From contig NC_057807.1 of the NCBI RefSeq assembly GCF_018294505.1, positions 134,666,879-134,730,878 on the forward strand: 64,000 nt of DNA, written 5' to 3'. The translations under genes were made by a program, and so were the position numbers. Positions 54,801-64,000 of this stretch are shown piece after piece. Origin of the DNA: Triticum aestivum. Its lineage: Eukaryota > Streptophyta > Magnoliopsida > Poales > Poaceae. The notes under the pieces are model-generated. The model did no database searches and was not told where the DNA came from. It worked only from the letters and a program-made list of their open reading frames with translations. How positions within the stretch are numbered: position 1 is the stretch's first letter; every line of letters starts with the position of its first letter.

Positions 54801-55742
54801 GCTCACCGCGGATCTGTAGGCGTGCTTGGGGAGGCCGGGGGTGAACCGGAGGGATGCTGGCGATGGCGAGACAGCAACAGACGGAGGAAGAAGAGGTCAA
54901 CGGCATCGTCGACGTAGCTTCCCACCTTGCTCTGATGCCCTGAAGGACGTGGACGAATGCGATGAACCTCTAGGACGTGCCCCCGCACGCCAGGGAGGCC
55001 GGTGGACGCATTAACAAGGGCGGGGCAGTGGTGATCGCGCGAGCTCGCGGCCTCGAATTCGAACCAGAGAGGAGGGGGCACAGGATGGGTCGAGGGGAGG
55101 AATGGGCGAGGGAGATCTAGGGTTTCTCCGAGACGTGTGTATAGGCTAGGGGGAGCGACGTGGGGGGCATCCACGGCCATGGCGCATGGGATGTGGGCCA
55201 CGCACCTCTCTGTCTCCTGTAGCGAGGTGGGAGAAGGCCCAGGTTGGGCTGGGCCGCATTTTAGTCAGTGGGCTTAAGTGCACAGTATGCACTTGGCCTT
55301 TTGTCTTTTCTTTTTTTGTTTTTCTTTTTCCAGTAGCTTTTGCATTTTCTTTTAGCCACAAATGACTTTGCAAAAATATGCCACTGACCAAACCAAATTC
55401 AAAGAAATATTGTGCACTGCCACAAAATTTTTGCAATCAAATTGAAGTTGTTAGAATTTTGCATAAATGGAAAAGCAATTAATTGCTGATTTGGCACTGT
55501 TTTAAATTGCTATAGTCCATCTTGGCTGGGAGGTGATGTTGTTTTCCTTAACAATTAAATGTTATGGAATTTTGGGTAAAAGATAAACTATTTTGCAGCA
55601 ACTTTTGTGCAACTCCAAATTTCACTTGCAAATTGAATTTGATTTTAAAGTGGAAATTTCAAAATATATTTGAATCAAAGGTGATCAAGCACTGTTTAGT
55701 AAAATGATTAGCTTAATCACATAGGGTTATTGTAGCATGACA

Positions 55743-56090
55743 CTGGGGGATTTATAGTGAGCCCATGCACCCTACCAAACAATCAAAAGTGGGTCGGATT
55801 AGGAACTTTTACCCTCATGCACCCTCCATGCACCCTACCAAACACACCCTTATGCCCCCCCATAGTTTCGCTTGGAAAATCGTCATGGTGTCCCTCACGA
55901 GCAGACGCCAGCCAGCCATGGTTGCTATCACGCACCCTCCCAGCTGATTGTTGCAGATTGCAGCAGCTGACTGGTTCGGACCTCCTCTCCCCGCCTCTTG
56001 ACCGTGCACCACCACCGTTGTAGGGCTCCCATAATGTGTGTCTCCCCATCGATGATGGAGCATTGCTACTCCCGCAGGAGTCATTCTGAT
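55743..56090. repeat. MITE-like debris
   Basis: Three copies of CATGCACCCT(ACCAAACA) at 55764-55850 resemble the ends of Tourist-type MITEs, which begin GGGTGTGTTTGGTAGGG on the opposite strand. The rest is unassigned. No second end was found. Confidence 0.35.
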
Positions 56091-56545
56091 TTCCCAAAGA
56101 GAAAGGGCAAAGCAGCAAGTAGCAAAATTTTCCTCAGTTAAGAACCAAAATTTATTGAACAAGTAGGAGCTTCTAAGCTACATAGGTCAACAACATTTGC
56201 ACACAAAACACAAACAAAACTTATCCCAACCTGGCAAGAGGGTTGTCAAGCTCCTTGTCTTGCTAGTTACAAGGTAAAACACAAGTGATGGAGATAGATA
56301 ATGTTAAATTTGAACGGGAAATAAAATGAGCAATTTTTGTAGAAGAATTGAGCAATGGAAAATAGACCCGGGGGCATAGGTTCACTAGTGACATCTCTCT
56401 AAAAAACAGCAATTATCATGGTAAACAAATTACAATTAGGCAATTGAAAAGATTGCAATATTTATGATTATGTTCATTCATGGTATAATCTCATATAGAA
56501 ATTACACCCTCATAAGTACACCATTAATCCAGTTGCATCTACTAC
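56091..56545 (-). repeat. Degenerate Athila-type LTR fragment
   Basis: It follows the Sabrina LTR landmarks in order (CAAAGAGAAAGGGC, TTTTCCTCAGTTAAGAACC, GGGTTGTCAAGCTC, AGACCCGGGGGCATAGG, GCATCTACTACTA) but with heavy divergence and small indels. Truncated at both sides. Confidence 0.6.
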
Positions 56546-56548
56546 TAA

Positions 56549-57060
56549 CACTCACTACTGCAAGAAGGTCCCAAGACAACACATGTATCGAAGACTATTC
56601 GACCAAATTTTGTGTGATGCACAAATCGCAAACGGTAACAAAATATATATATGTGTGCCAGAAAATGAAACGTGCGCGACGGCCCATCCATCGGGCACGA
56701 TGTTGACATGTCGACCGTGTGTGATAGTGGGCAGACAGTTAGACGAAACATTACGTGTGCGATATGTATCATAATGCGTACGGTGCACTGTCAGAAGTGT
56801 GTGTGTTTATTGGCAAACACTTTGTATAAGCGAATTGTTTGCGATGGCAAGGAGCATCCCACACGATACGTGATGCGAGTACTTATGTGTGATGATACGA
56901 TTGTGTATTGGGAATTGTGTACTCTAACTGGCATATAGTGTAATTAAAATAATCATGCGCGATAGTAATAACGAGCGCGCACGGTTGATGGAACAAGATG
57001 TATGCTACCCAAAAACCGGTCCCAGTCCAACCATTAATGACGTGCACCAGCTCGTACCAA
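56549..57060 (+). mobile_element. CACTA-like transposon end
   Basis: CACTACTGCAAGAAGG at about 56552 resembles a CACTA terminal repeat. Downstream, a TGTGCGAT-type motif recurs in variant forms in both orientations (near 56672, 56717, 56757, 56840, 56955), as in CACTA subterminal regions. No transposase and no opposite end. The region 57000-57078 is spacer. Confidence 0.4.
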
Positions 57061-57078
57061 CCACAGACGCTCCAGCGT

Positions 57079-60000
57079 TGTCACACCCTAGCTAGTCATG
57101 CATTAGAGTGTTGCATCATGTTTATTCTTTCATCAGAAACTTGAAATGGGGATGACAGAACCCCCAGTTCCCTCTGAAACCAATTAGGGTTACTAAAATA
57201 ATTCTTCATTGAACCTGAAATGCCCTTCTAAAATGTCCATCATTTTAGCCTTGGTTCAGAACCTCTGCCAAAAATGGTGCACACTTTTCTAGGCCATCCT
57301 AGGGTTCTTGAGTTAAATCATAACTATTTGAATTTGGGCATTTAAAATAATATAAAATATTTAAATGCTCAAATATCTCCAAACTAAAATGTTTCATGTT
57401 GGAAATATTCCAACTATGGACCAGGAGTAGTTTGGTGATTTTTGGAGTTGTCTAGGTATTTTATTTAATTCAACAAAGTTGCAGAAATATTAAATAAAAC
57501 AGAAAACAGAAAAAAACTAAAAGGGAGAAGCTTACCTGGGCTCCTCCCTGTTCAGCCCAGCCAGCTGGCCGGCCCAGCCCAGCACTGTAGCTCCCCGTCG
57601 TCTTCCTCCCCACGCCCCGAAGCTGCTGCGTGCTCGCGCGCGCGCGGCCGCGCGGCCACCTCCTGCTTGCCGACGCCCCCCTGGCCGCGTGGACGACGCC
57701 CGCAGCCCGTCCCGATCCCCCCTGCTCTCGCTCACTCTCCCCCGTTTCTCCCTCGCTCTCTCTCGCTCTCGGCCGAACACCACCGTCGCCGCCGTTCGCC
57801 GTAGCCACTGACTCCGGCCACCCCTCGCTCCCCCGAGTAGCTCAGAAGCTCCGCCTCGACTCCCTCTTCCTCCCCACCGCTCCACGAGTCCCCGGAAGCC
57901 CTGCATCGCCGCCACGTCGCCGTTCCCCTCTTCGGACTCCGACCACCGTCGCCGACGAATTCGCCGTCTCCAGCGCGTCCCCGAGCCCGCTTCGACGCCC
58001 ACTGCAACCGCGGTGAGCCCCCGAGCCGTTTCCCCCTCTCCTTCCCCTCGTTCCCTCACCGTAGCTGCATCCCCACCTCGGCCGAACCTCCGCCGTCGCC
58101 GAGCTCGCCATCGATGCAGCTCCGGTGACCATTTGGTCACCCCGGCGAGTCCAACGCGTTCACAGAACCCAGTAGAGCATCCCTAGCGCCTCACCTTGCT
58201 CGACTTCGAGCTCCAGCACCACTCCCGTGCACGACCGAACCCCGGCGGCCGCAGCCGAGCTCGCCGCCGTCGACTCCGGCCACCCCGACCCCAACGGACT
58301 CCGCCAAGAGCCGCGGGTCGTCCTCAGCTTCACTCCGGTGGTCGCCACGTTCCATTTGGTGGCCGAAACGACCAAAACCACTATCGCCGCCGCACTGTTG
58401 GTCGCCGCCGGCCAGAACTCCGGCGAGCTGACGTGGCCTAGTTGATTAACCACTAACCCACCACCTACAGACGCTGACAAGTGGGCCCCAGGGGTTAGTC
58501 AAAGCTAACCAGCCCGGGGTCAACGCGGGATTAGCCCCTGTGACACTGACGTGTGGACCCCACACGTCAGGTTTGACCCGAGCCAGCTCTGTTGACCTGC
58601 TGATGTCACGGTGACGTCAGGCTGACGCAGTAATTGAATTTCTGGATTTAAATTAAATCAGGAAATTCCAGAATATTATTTAAACTTCAAAAATTCATAA
58701 CTTTTATTCTGTAACTCCAAACTAGACAAATAATATATGAAAAATGATCAGAAAAATCCAATCTATCCATCTGTACCATTTTCATGCATGATCAAACAAG
58801 TTAAGCTGATGTTTTAATCAGAACAAGAAAAGGCACTTTAAAAGGCCATATTTGAATTTGGAATTTGAATCTTTGATTCAAATTTGCTCAAACACTTCTG
58901 GTTTTAGTTGCATTAGCCCAACACACCCATATTGCCATGTTTCATGCATGCATCATATTGTTGCACATTGTTTGGTGATGCCTGTGTATCGTTATCCTTT
59001 GCGACAGGATCTGTCCCCGAGGAGTACCGTGATTACCCTAACGAGGAATCGTATCCGTGCAACGAACCATCAGGCAAGCAACCAACCATTTGATCATATC
59101 GATACAATCCCATGTTCTCGCTCCTGCTCTCTTTTACTGCATTAAGACAACGCGATTCAAACTGCTGTGTGCTACGGTAGTTGAACCCATTTCCTCTGCA
59201 TGACCTGTCATTGCCACAGTAACTAGATGAAACCCACTAGCATGTGTAGGAGTTGATTGAGCCATATGTATGTGTTGCTCCTACCTTGCTATGCCTGCTA
59301 TGCTTAGAGTTGTGTCAGGTCTGGTTCATCTGGGTGATGGGCTAGAGTGAAATAATTATGTCGGTAATGAGAGTGGTGTGATGAACACGATTTGGTAAAG
59401 GTATCGATGAGAGGCCATGTAGGAGTACATGGTGGGTTGTTTCATTGAAGCCGACCTTAAGCACTGAGATCTGTATGTGTGATTTAAGATACAGCTACTA
59501 CCATGCATTGGGCCCTGAAATATGACCCCGCTCGACTTCTTATTCACCCTAGCTCTCTGTCCAGGAGTTGCAAGTAGTTTCTGGTGTTTGTAGCCTACTG
59601 GAGGCCGTGGACAGCGCTGACCGTAGGGGTGGGCTGTGATGCGGTAGGTACGTGGCCGGGTGTACCGAATACCCGTTAGGTATCTCGGGAACCCTGTTCA
59701 CATCGTTCGGGGCCGTATGGGAAACCTCGGCCGGACTCCCTGCGAATGGAACCTGAATAGGCGATAAACCTGGACTAGAGGCTTAAGTGTTTAGGTAGGT
59801 CGTGGTCTACACCCACGTCGGCTTTCGCTTGAAGTCTGCCGAGCACATGTCGTGTGCAGACGCTAAGTGGTGGAAACATGTATGAAGAAGTACACCCCTG
59901 CAGGGTTATCATGATATATTCGAATAGCCGCGTCCGCGGTAAAGGACTACTTGGTTGCCTATACAGTTCATAGACAAGTAAATGGAAACTACTAAAAGCC

Positions 60001-61128
60001 TCAAGATAAGTGTGAGTGCCGAGGATGGCTCTTCCGTAGGAAGACGGAGGTGGATCCTCGGTAGTGTATTGAAGTGGTGAGTAGTGGACTCGTGTGCGCA
60101 AAACATTTCAAGTTGGTGTATCGTAGGATAGTCTAGCCAAGAGTCAAAGCTAGCTTGCTGCAATAACTCCACCAACCCTTCTTGATACTATGCATGTATG
60201 TAGGATCTGATGTAAGTCTTGCTGAGTACCTTTGTACTCATGTTGCTATAATCTACATTTTTACAGAAGACGCTGCAACCCCTTCTGATGGGTTCTATGT
60301 AGACGTTGACATCAACGAGTAGGCTAAAGACCCAGGTGGTGACCCTGAGCTTGTGATGGACCACGTAGTATAGTTAGGCTTCCAAGCCTCTTTTATTTTA
60401 CTAGTTGTCTGTACCCAGACAAAGTACTTCCGCTGTTGGCTTGTATGACTGTATGACTTGTATGTTGGGTCGTGAGACCCGTATCTTTGTGTATGTTATG
60501 TATGGCTCGCTGAGCCTTAAATAAAGTACTTGCGTCGTAGAGTCATGTTGTGATGCTTCGTTGTATTTGCACATATCGAGCATATTGTGTGTATGATTGA
60601 AATGCTTGGTATGTGTGGGATCTGACTATCTAGTTGTTTATCTTTAGTAGCCTCTCTTACCGGGAAATGTCTCCTAGTGTTACCGCTGAGCCATGGTAGC
60701 TTGCTACTGCTCTGGAACACATAGGCTGGCCGGCATGTGTCCTTCTTCGTTCCTGTGTCTGTCCCTTCGGGGAAATGTCACGCTTTGAGTACCGGAGTCC
60801 TGTTAGCCCGCTACAGCCCGGTTTACCGGAGTCCTGCTAGCCCAGTGCTACAGCCCGGACCCACTTGCTGATGACCGACACGTTCGAAGCTGGGTCATGG
60901 ATGCCTGTCCCTGTAAGTCTGTGCCACTTTGGGTTTACGACTAGTCATGTCAGCCCGGGCTCTTTATCATATGGATGCTAGCGACACTATCATATACGTG
61001 AGCCAAAAGGCGCAAACGGTCCCGGGCAAAGGTAAGGCGACACCCGTGGGGATACCGTGCGTGAGGCCGCAAAGTGATATGAAGTGTTACCGGCTAGATC
61101 GATGTGACTTTGAGTCGGGGTCCTGACA
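57079..61128 (+). repeat. 5' LTR (4050 bp) of the long-LTR Gypsy
   Basis: TGTCACACCC to TCCTGACA. A/T-rich start, GC-rich leader-like zone 57530-58450 (large open frames there are composition effects), then mixed sequence with TATTCGAATAG near 59915 and AATAAAGTACTTG near 60521 as a possible polyadenylation area. No conserved protein inside. Confidence 0.82.
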
Positions 61129-61132
61129 GCGT

Positions 61133-61144
61133 TGGCATCAGAGC
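61133..61144 (+). promoter_or_regulatory. Primer-binding site of the long-LTR Gypsy
   Basis: TGGCATCAGAGC, four bases after the LTR end. One base off the initiator Met site TGGTATCAGAGC. Confidence 0.85.
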
Positions 61145-61570
61145 CGGACTGCCTGTAGGTTCTTCAAGCCAAACTGGTCGATGTTGAGTCTAGAAATTCT
61201 TTAGTTATATGTAGGGGAATTGTTTGTGGGTTGGAACGTAAGGCTCTTTTTACTCCTTATATCTTATGACTTTCTGATCTGAGTCAGTCCATTCTTCCAC
61301 CGGGGGTTAAGGAATTAGGATCTGCTCTCTCTATCAGGATCACGAGTTACTAATCAGTAGTACCTTATAAGTTTGATGGTTACAAGCCTAGTTCAGTTCT
61401 ACTACCACATTATGTTGTAAGAATGGTTTCAAGACTTGATATGATGATGTTGAGTGTGTACAAAATCCTTGGTCAAATGTCTCAATATCCTTTTTGAGCA
61501 TTTACAGCTGTTATGCTGCCGAAATTTTGCTAGAAATTCTAATGCCTTTGCATTATAATTGTGCTTTCAG
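61145..61570 (+). other. Leader before the extra ORF
   Basis: Non-coding. It ends TTGTGCTTTCAG directly before the ATG at 61571, which looks like a splice acceptor. Confidence 0.55.
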
Positions 61571-62344
61571 ATGGCCACTCGCGACCTCAATCAAGTGGTT
61601 CGCCTGACTCGGTGCCTAGATGTACCCGGCCATACTGCTAAGTTGGTCAGGGTAATGACTGAGGCTGGATACCGCTGGTATCCTGAGTACACGGTCGAAG
61701 AGCAATTCCGAGACTTTAATCAAAGCCAGTATCTCTGCACTGTCAGAATATTTCCATCTTATCTTGGATCCACTGAGCCTCTTCACTGCTCCTATGGACT
61801 CGGGGTTACTATCGAGATGGCTGTGCAGGATGCCGCCTACTCTATGATGACCATTATGCGAGTCAGATCTGGTCTATTTCGGGACTCTGATTTCCGGTAT
61901 ATGCTAGGATCACTTCCGGGAGCACAAGGATATTTTCAGGCTATATATGCTGACTCCACTCAGGAGGATTCACGGACTCGCACCACTGCTGAGATGCTCG
62001 AGGATAAGGACCGTGAAAACCGGGCCTTAAGGTTAGAGCTCTTCAATACCCGTGCTGACCACTGGGCCACTTTGACTCGGTTCGCACCGGCGGTGCAAGC
62101 TGGATATTCAGATATGCGCGATCTCTATCCTGTGAGATCTGCTCTGCCAGACGTGATGGTTTGGCGTGATGTAGGAGGCATCACCCCACCTCGCGGTCCC
62201 CGCAGGCCACCGTTTGCTGGTCCAAGACCTCACCCTAGTCCCTATGGTCCACAAGCTCCGCGAGACCGTCTGTTTCCGGATGATCATGTTGAACTTCCGG
62301 GCTATGGAGGTGACTTCTACGAGGACTACTACGGATCGGTTTGA
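61571..62344 (+). CDS. Extra ORF upstream of gag, dsRNA-binding-like N-terminal domain
   Basis: 257 residues from the ATG at 61571 (the frame extends four codons further up without an ATG). Function unknown. Residues about 37-97 follow the dsRNA-binding domain pattern: a PEYTVEEQF start, beta strands YLCTVRIF and PLHCSYGLG, then a helix with AVQDAAYSMM. A short coiled coil (about 136-158, EMLEDKDRENRAL) and a Pro/Gly/Tyr-rich tail with PRGPRRPPF follow. The ORF is intact and has coding-like codon use. Extra ORFs before gag occur in some plant Gypsies; I do not know a named family for this one. The domain call is a pattern match, not a search. Confidence 0.6.
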   Translation: MATRDLNQVVRLTRCLDVPGHTAKLVRVMTEAGYRWYPEYTVEEQFRDFNQSQYLCTVRIFPSYLGSTEPLHCSYGLGVTIEMAVQDAAYSMMTIMRVRSGLFRDSDFRYMLGSLPGAQGYFQAIYADSTQEDSRTRTTAEMLEDKDRENRALRLELFNTRADHWATLTRFAPAVQAGYSDMRDLYPVRSALPDVMVWRDVGGITPPRGPRRPPFAGPRPHPSPYGPQAPRDRLFPDDHVELPGYGGDFYEDYYGSV

Positions 62345-62684
62345 GTTAGTAGTAGTATCACTAGTTCGCACTAGCTGTGTCGTCTATTGTCCTGCGTGTC
62401 TCGTGGGATATGACCTAGTTTGTACTCTTTCGGAGTGTAGACAAATAATGTATAGGAGCTTGGAATGCCTCCGATGAGATGTAATCCTCTTTTCACCGTA
62501 TTAGTACTTTGTTTGGTCTTGTACTAAACCTTGTATGGTGTGTATGACGATGGAATAAAGAAGCAGTTTCTGTATCTACCATGTCATACGGATGATCATC
62601 TTGCATTCCGAGTTATTCCTTGCATTATGTATCCTATGTCGGAATTTTATCATTCTGACTAAATCATTGCCTTGTCTACCTAGG
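62345..62684 (+). other. Spacer between the extra ORF and gag
   Basis: No conserved frame. Contains GGAATAAAGAAG near 62554, a possible polyadenylation signal for a separate extra-ORF mRNA, and ends CTACCTAG just before the gag ATG, a possible splice acceptor. Confidence 0.45.
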
Positions 62685-64000
62685 ATGGTCAACACGCGCG
62701 CCAACCCTGCTTCTCAAGAGCAGGCCGAAGGCAGTGAAGCCAGGGATGTAAATCTGCCTCATCCTCCTTCACTAGCCGAGGTGATGATGGAAGCTGAGAG
62801 AAACAAGCGGGAGACAAACCATTTGTTGGAGCGTATTGAACAGAATACAGCACACCATCAGAGGGCTAACGTGGTGTCACTCAGTGATTTTATCAAATTG
62901 CATCCACCCACGTTCCACCACTCCGTCGAGCCTCTCGACGCTGATGACTGGCTTCGCAGTATCTCTCACAAGCTGCGTTCCGCGCTGGTAGCTGAGGCTG
63001 ACAAGGTCACCTTTGCTGCATATCACCTTGAAGGCCCCGCCAGTCTATGGTGGGAGAATTATGGAGCTATGCGCCCAGCGGGCCATGTCACAACTTGGGC
63101 TGAATTCAGTGAGGCTTTCCGTGAACACCACATTCCGGAGGGTCTCATGGACCGTAAGCGTGAAGAATTTTGCAATTTCACCCAAGGCCGACTTTCTGTG
63201 GATGTCTATAGCAGGGAGTTTGGTAACCTTGCACGATATGCAACCGAGGAAGTTTCTACTGACGCCAAGAAGCAAGCAAGGTTCCGTAAGGGCCTTAGTC
63301 CTGAGCTTCGTCGCGACCTCCGTCTGCATGAGTGCACATCTTTTTCGAAACTTGTCTACAAAGCCATCAGTGCTGAAACTGGTCAGACTGATTATGATGC
63401 AACACGCAAGCATGGACGTGATACGGGCTCCTCATCCGGTGCTGGTCCTCAGAAGCGCCGCGTGTGGGTACCCAACACCGCCCTGCCACCCAGGTTCACA
63501 CCGAGGCCATCTTTCCAGACGCCTCGCCCTTCTCAACAGTCTGCTCCAGCCAAGCCCTATGGGGGTCCATCCAATAATGCTCCTCCACGTACCAGTTCCG
63601 TGACTTGTTTCAAGTGTGGGGAATCTGGTCATTATATGCGTGAGTGTCCCCAGACCAACCCCAATCAATCTGCTAAAGCTGTTGGCCGTGGCAAGCCGAC
63701 AGGGAAGGTGTTCCATGCCAAACCGGTCACCGCTTCACGTGGCCATGTCAACTGTATCTCTGCCGAAGAAGCTCAAGAAGATCCCAACGTCGTTCTCGGT
63801 ACGCTTCTTGTTAATTGCCACCCGGCATCTGTTCTTTTCGATACAGGAGCCTCTCATTCTTTTATATCTGAAAATTATGCTCGTTTGCATAACGTTGCAT
63901 TCTGTGACTTGCCATCCTCCATGGTAATTCAAACTCCGGGATCCAAATGGCAAACTTCTAGAGTAAGCCATGGAAATGAAATCCAAGTCGACAGACTTGT
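62685..64000 (+). CDS. Gag and protease of the long-LTR Gypsy (runs off the window)
   Basis: From ATG at 62685 the frame is open to the window end, about 438 codons. N-terminal MVNTRANPASQ, then the capsid domain: PPTFHHSVEPLDADDWLRSI (about residue 85), EGPASLWWENY, WAEFSEAFREHHIP, ARFRKGLSPELRRDL. A Pro-rich stretch, the CCHC knuckle CFKCGESGHYMREC near 63607-63648, and an aspartic protease with FDTGASHSFIS near 63838. Capsid layout and protease are those of Ty3-gypsy chromovirus-type elements. It forms the particle and processes it; RT and integrase should follow outside. No stop or frameshift seen. Confidence 0.9.
   Translation, partial: MVNTRANPASQEQAEGSEARDVNLPHPPSLAEVMMEAERNKRETNHLLERIEQNTAHHQRANVVSLSDFIKLHPPTFHHSVEPLDADDWLRSISHKLRSALVAEADKVTFAAYHLEGPASLWWENYGAMRPAGHVTTWAEFSEAFREHHIPEGLMDRKREEFCNFTQGRLSVDVYSREFGNLARYATEEVSTDAKKQARFRKGLSPELRRDLRLHECTSFSKLVYKAISAETGQTDYDATRKHGRDTGSSSGAGPQKRRVWVPNTALPPRFTPRPSFQTPRPSQQSAPAKPYGGPSNNAPPRTSSVTCFKCGESGHYMRECPQTNPNQSAKAVGRGKPTGKVFHAKPVTASRGHVNCISAEEAQEDPNVVLGTLLVNCHPASVLFDTGASHSFISENYARLHNVAFCDLPSSMVIQTPGSKWQTSRVSHGNEIQVDRL

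Larger units (their letters stand above)
50380..55742 (-). mobile_element. Long Gypsy LTR in minus orientation, left end missing, split by Sabrina
   Basis: On the minus strand the LTR starts at 55742 (TGTCATGCTACAATAACCC). It continues with A/T-rich sequence, a GC-rich leader-like zone (55200-54796 and 53206-52800), A/T-rich sequence with TTCATAGAAAAT, and a C-rich part with CCCCTGCAGGG followed by TATTCGAATAG (50970-50930). The order mirrors the plus-strand 4-kb LTR at 57079-61128, which has the same landmarks at about 59900, so I place it in the same group of long-LTR Gypsy elements but a different family. Without Sabrina about 3.8 kb remain. The left limit is a truncation or the Harbinger border. 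Confidence 0.7.
57079..64000 (+). mobile_element. Long-LTR Ty3-gypsy, 5' half (chromovirus-like gag)
   Basis: A plus-strand element running off the window: a 4050-bp 5' LTR, primer-binding site, leader, an extra ORF, and gag-protease. The left target candidate is AGCGT (57074-57078); the right end is outside. Gag with PLDADDWLRSI and the DTGASHSF protease resemble Tekay/Del-type chromoviruses. Known Triticeae Gypsies with about 4-kb LTRs include Erika and Sumana, but I cannot say which this is. No lesion was seen in the coding part. Confidence 0.8.

Noticed and set aside
57532..58140. 202-codon minus-strand frame in the long Gypsy LTR
   Set aside because: Again a composition effect in GC-rich LTR sequence; overlapping frames are open on both strands.

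Overview
The window is plant nuclear DNA and almost certainly comes from a Triticeae grass (wheat, Aegilops or a close relative). It is mostly nested LTR retrotransposons of families I recognise from wheat and barley: Angela/WIS/BARE, Sukkula, Maximus and Sabrina, plus a Tat-lineage Gypsy with antisense genes and a Gypsy with 4-kb LTRs. Intron-containing genes, TATA-type promoters and GC-rich plant leaders fit a plant; there are no bacterial-style operons. Two runs of N (18595-18882 and 49708-50180) are assembly gaps. No rRNA, tRNA or CRISPR feature was seen.

Left third (1-37288) is one nest. A minus-strand Ty1-copia (35420-37288, cut) was split by a plus-strand Tat-type Gypsy (7564-35419). 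That Gypsy was then hit twice: by a minus-strand Angela-type copia inside its 5' LTR (409-7563, continuing left of the window) and by a complete 14.9-kb Maximus/SIRE copia inside its gag-pol (10757-25628). The Angela LTR was in turn hit by a Sukkula element that is now a solo LTR (1716-6306). LTR divergence by eye (about 3 percent for the Gypsy, about 1.7 percent for Maximus) agrees with this order. The Tat Gypsy carries, downstream of pol, three tandem-repeat blocks and a multi-exon antisense gene with its own TATA box.

Middle (37289-47871) is a small gene island. It holds a decayed cysteine-protease relic with a recognisable promoter, a very young 5.3-kb Ale/Retrofit-type copia (38584-43874, identical 128-bp LTRs, perfect target-site duplication), and the only intact host gene, a minus-strand F-box protein (CDS 45164-46360) with a 5'UTR intron. 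Its predicted TATA box lies inside the terminal inverted repeat of a 0.9-kb DNA element (46864-47784). That element contains an array of perfect E2F-consensus sites, its own TATA box and a 52-codon ORF, which is the most unusual structure in the window.

Right third (47872-64000) returns to repeats: a PIF/Harbinger element with a broken transposase, a long Gypsy LTR in minus orientation split by a Sabrina-type solo LTR, LTR and CACTA-like debris, and the 5' part of a plus-strand long-LTR Gypsy. This last element has an intact 4.05-kb LTR, an extra ORF with a dsRNA-binding-like pattern, and an open gag-protease frame running off the window.
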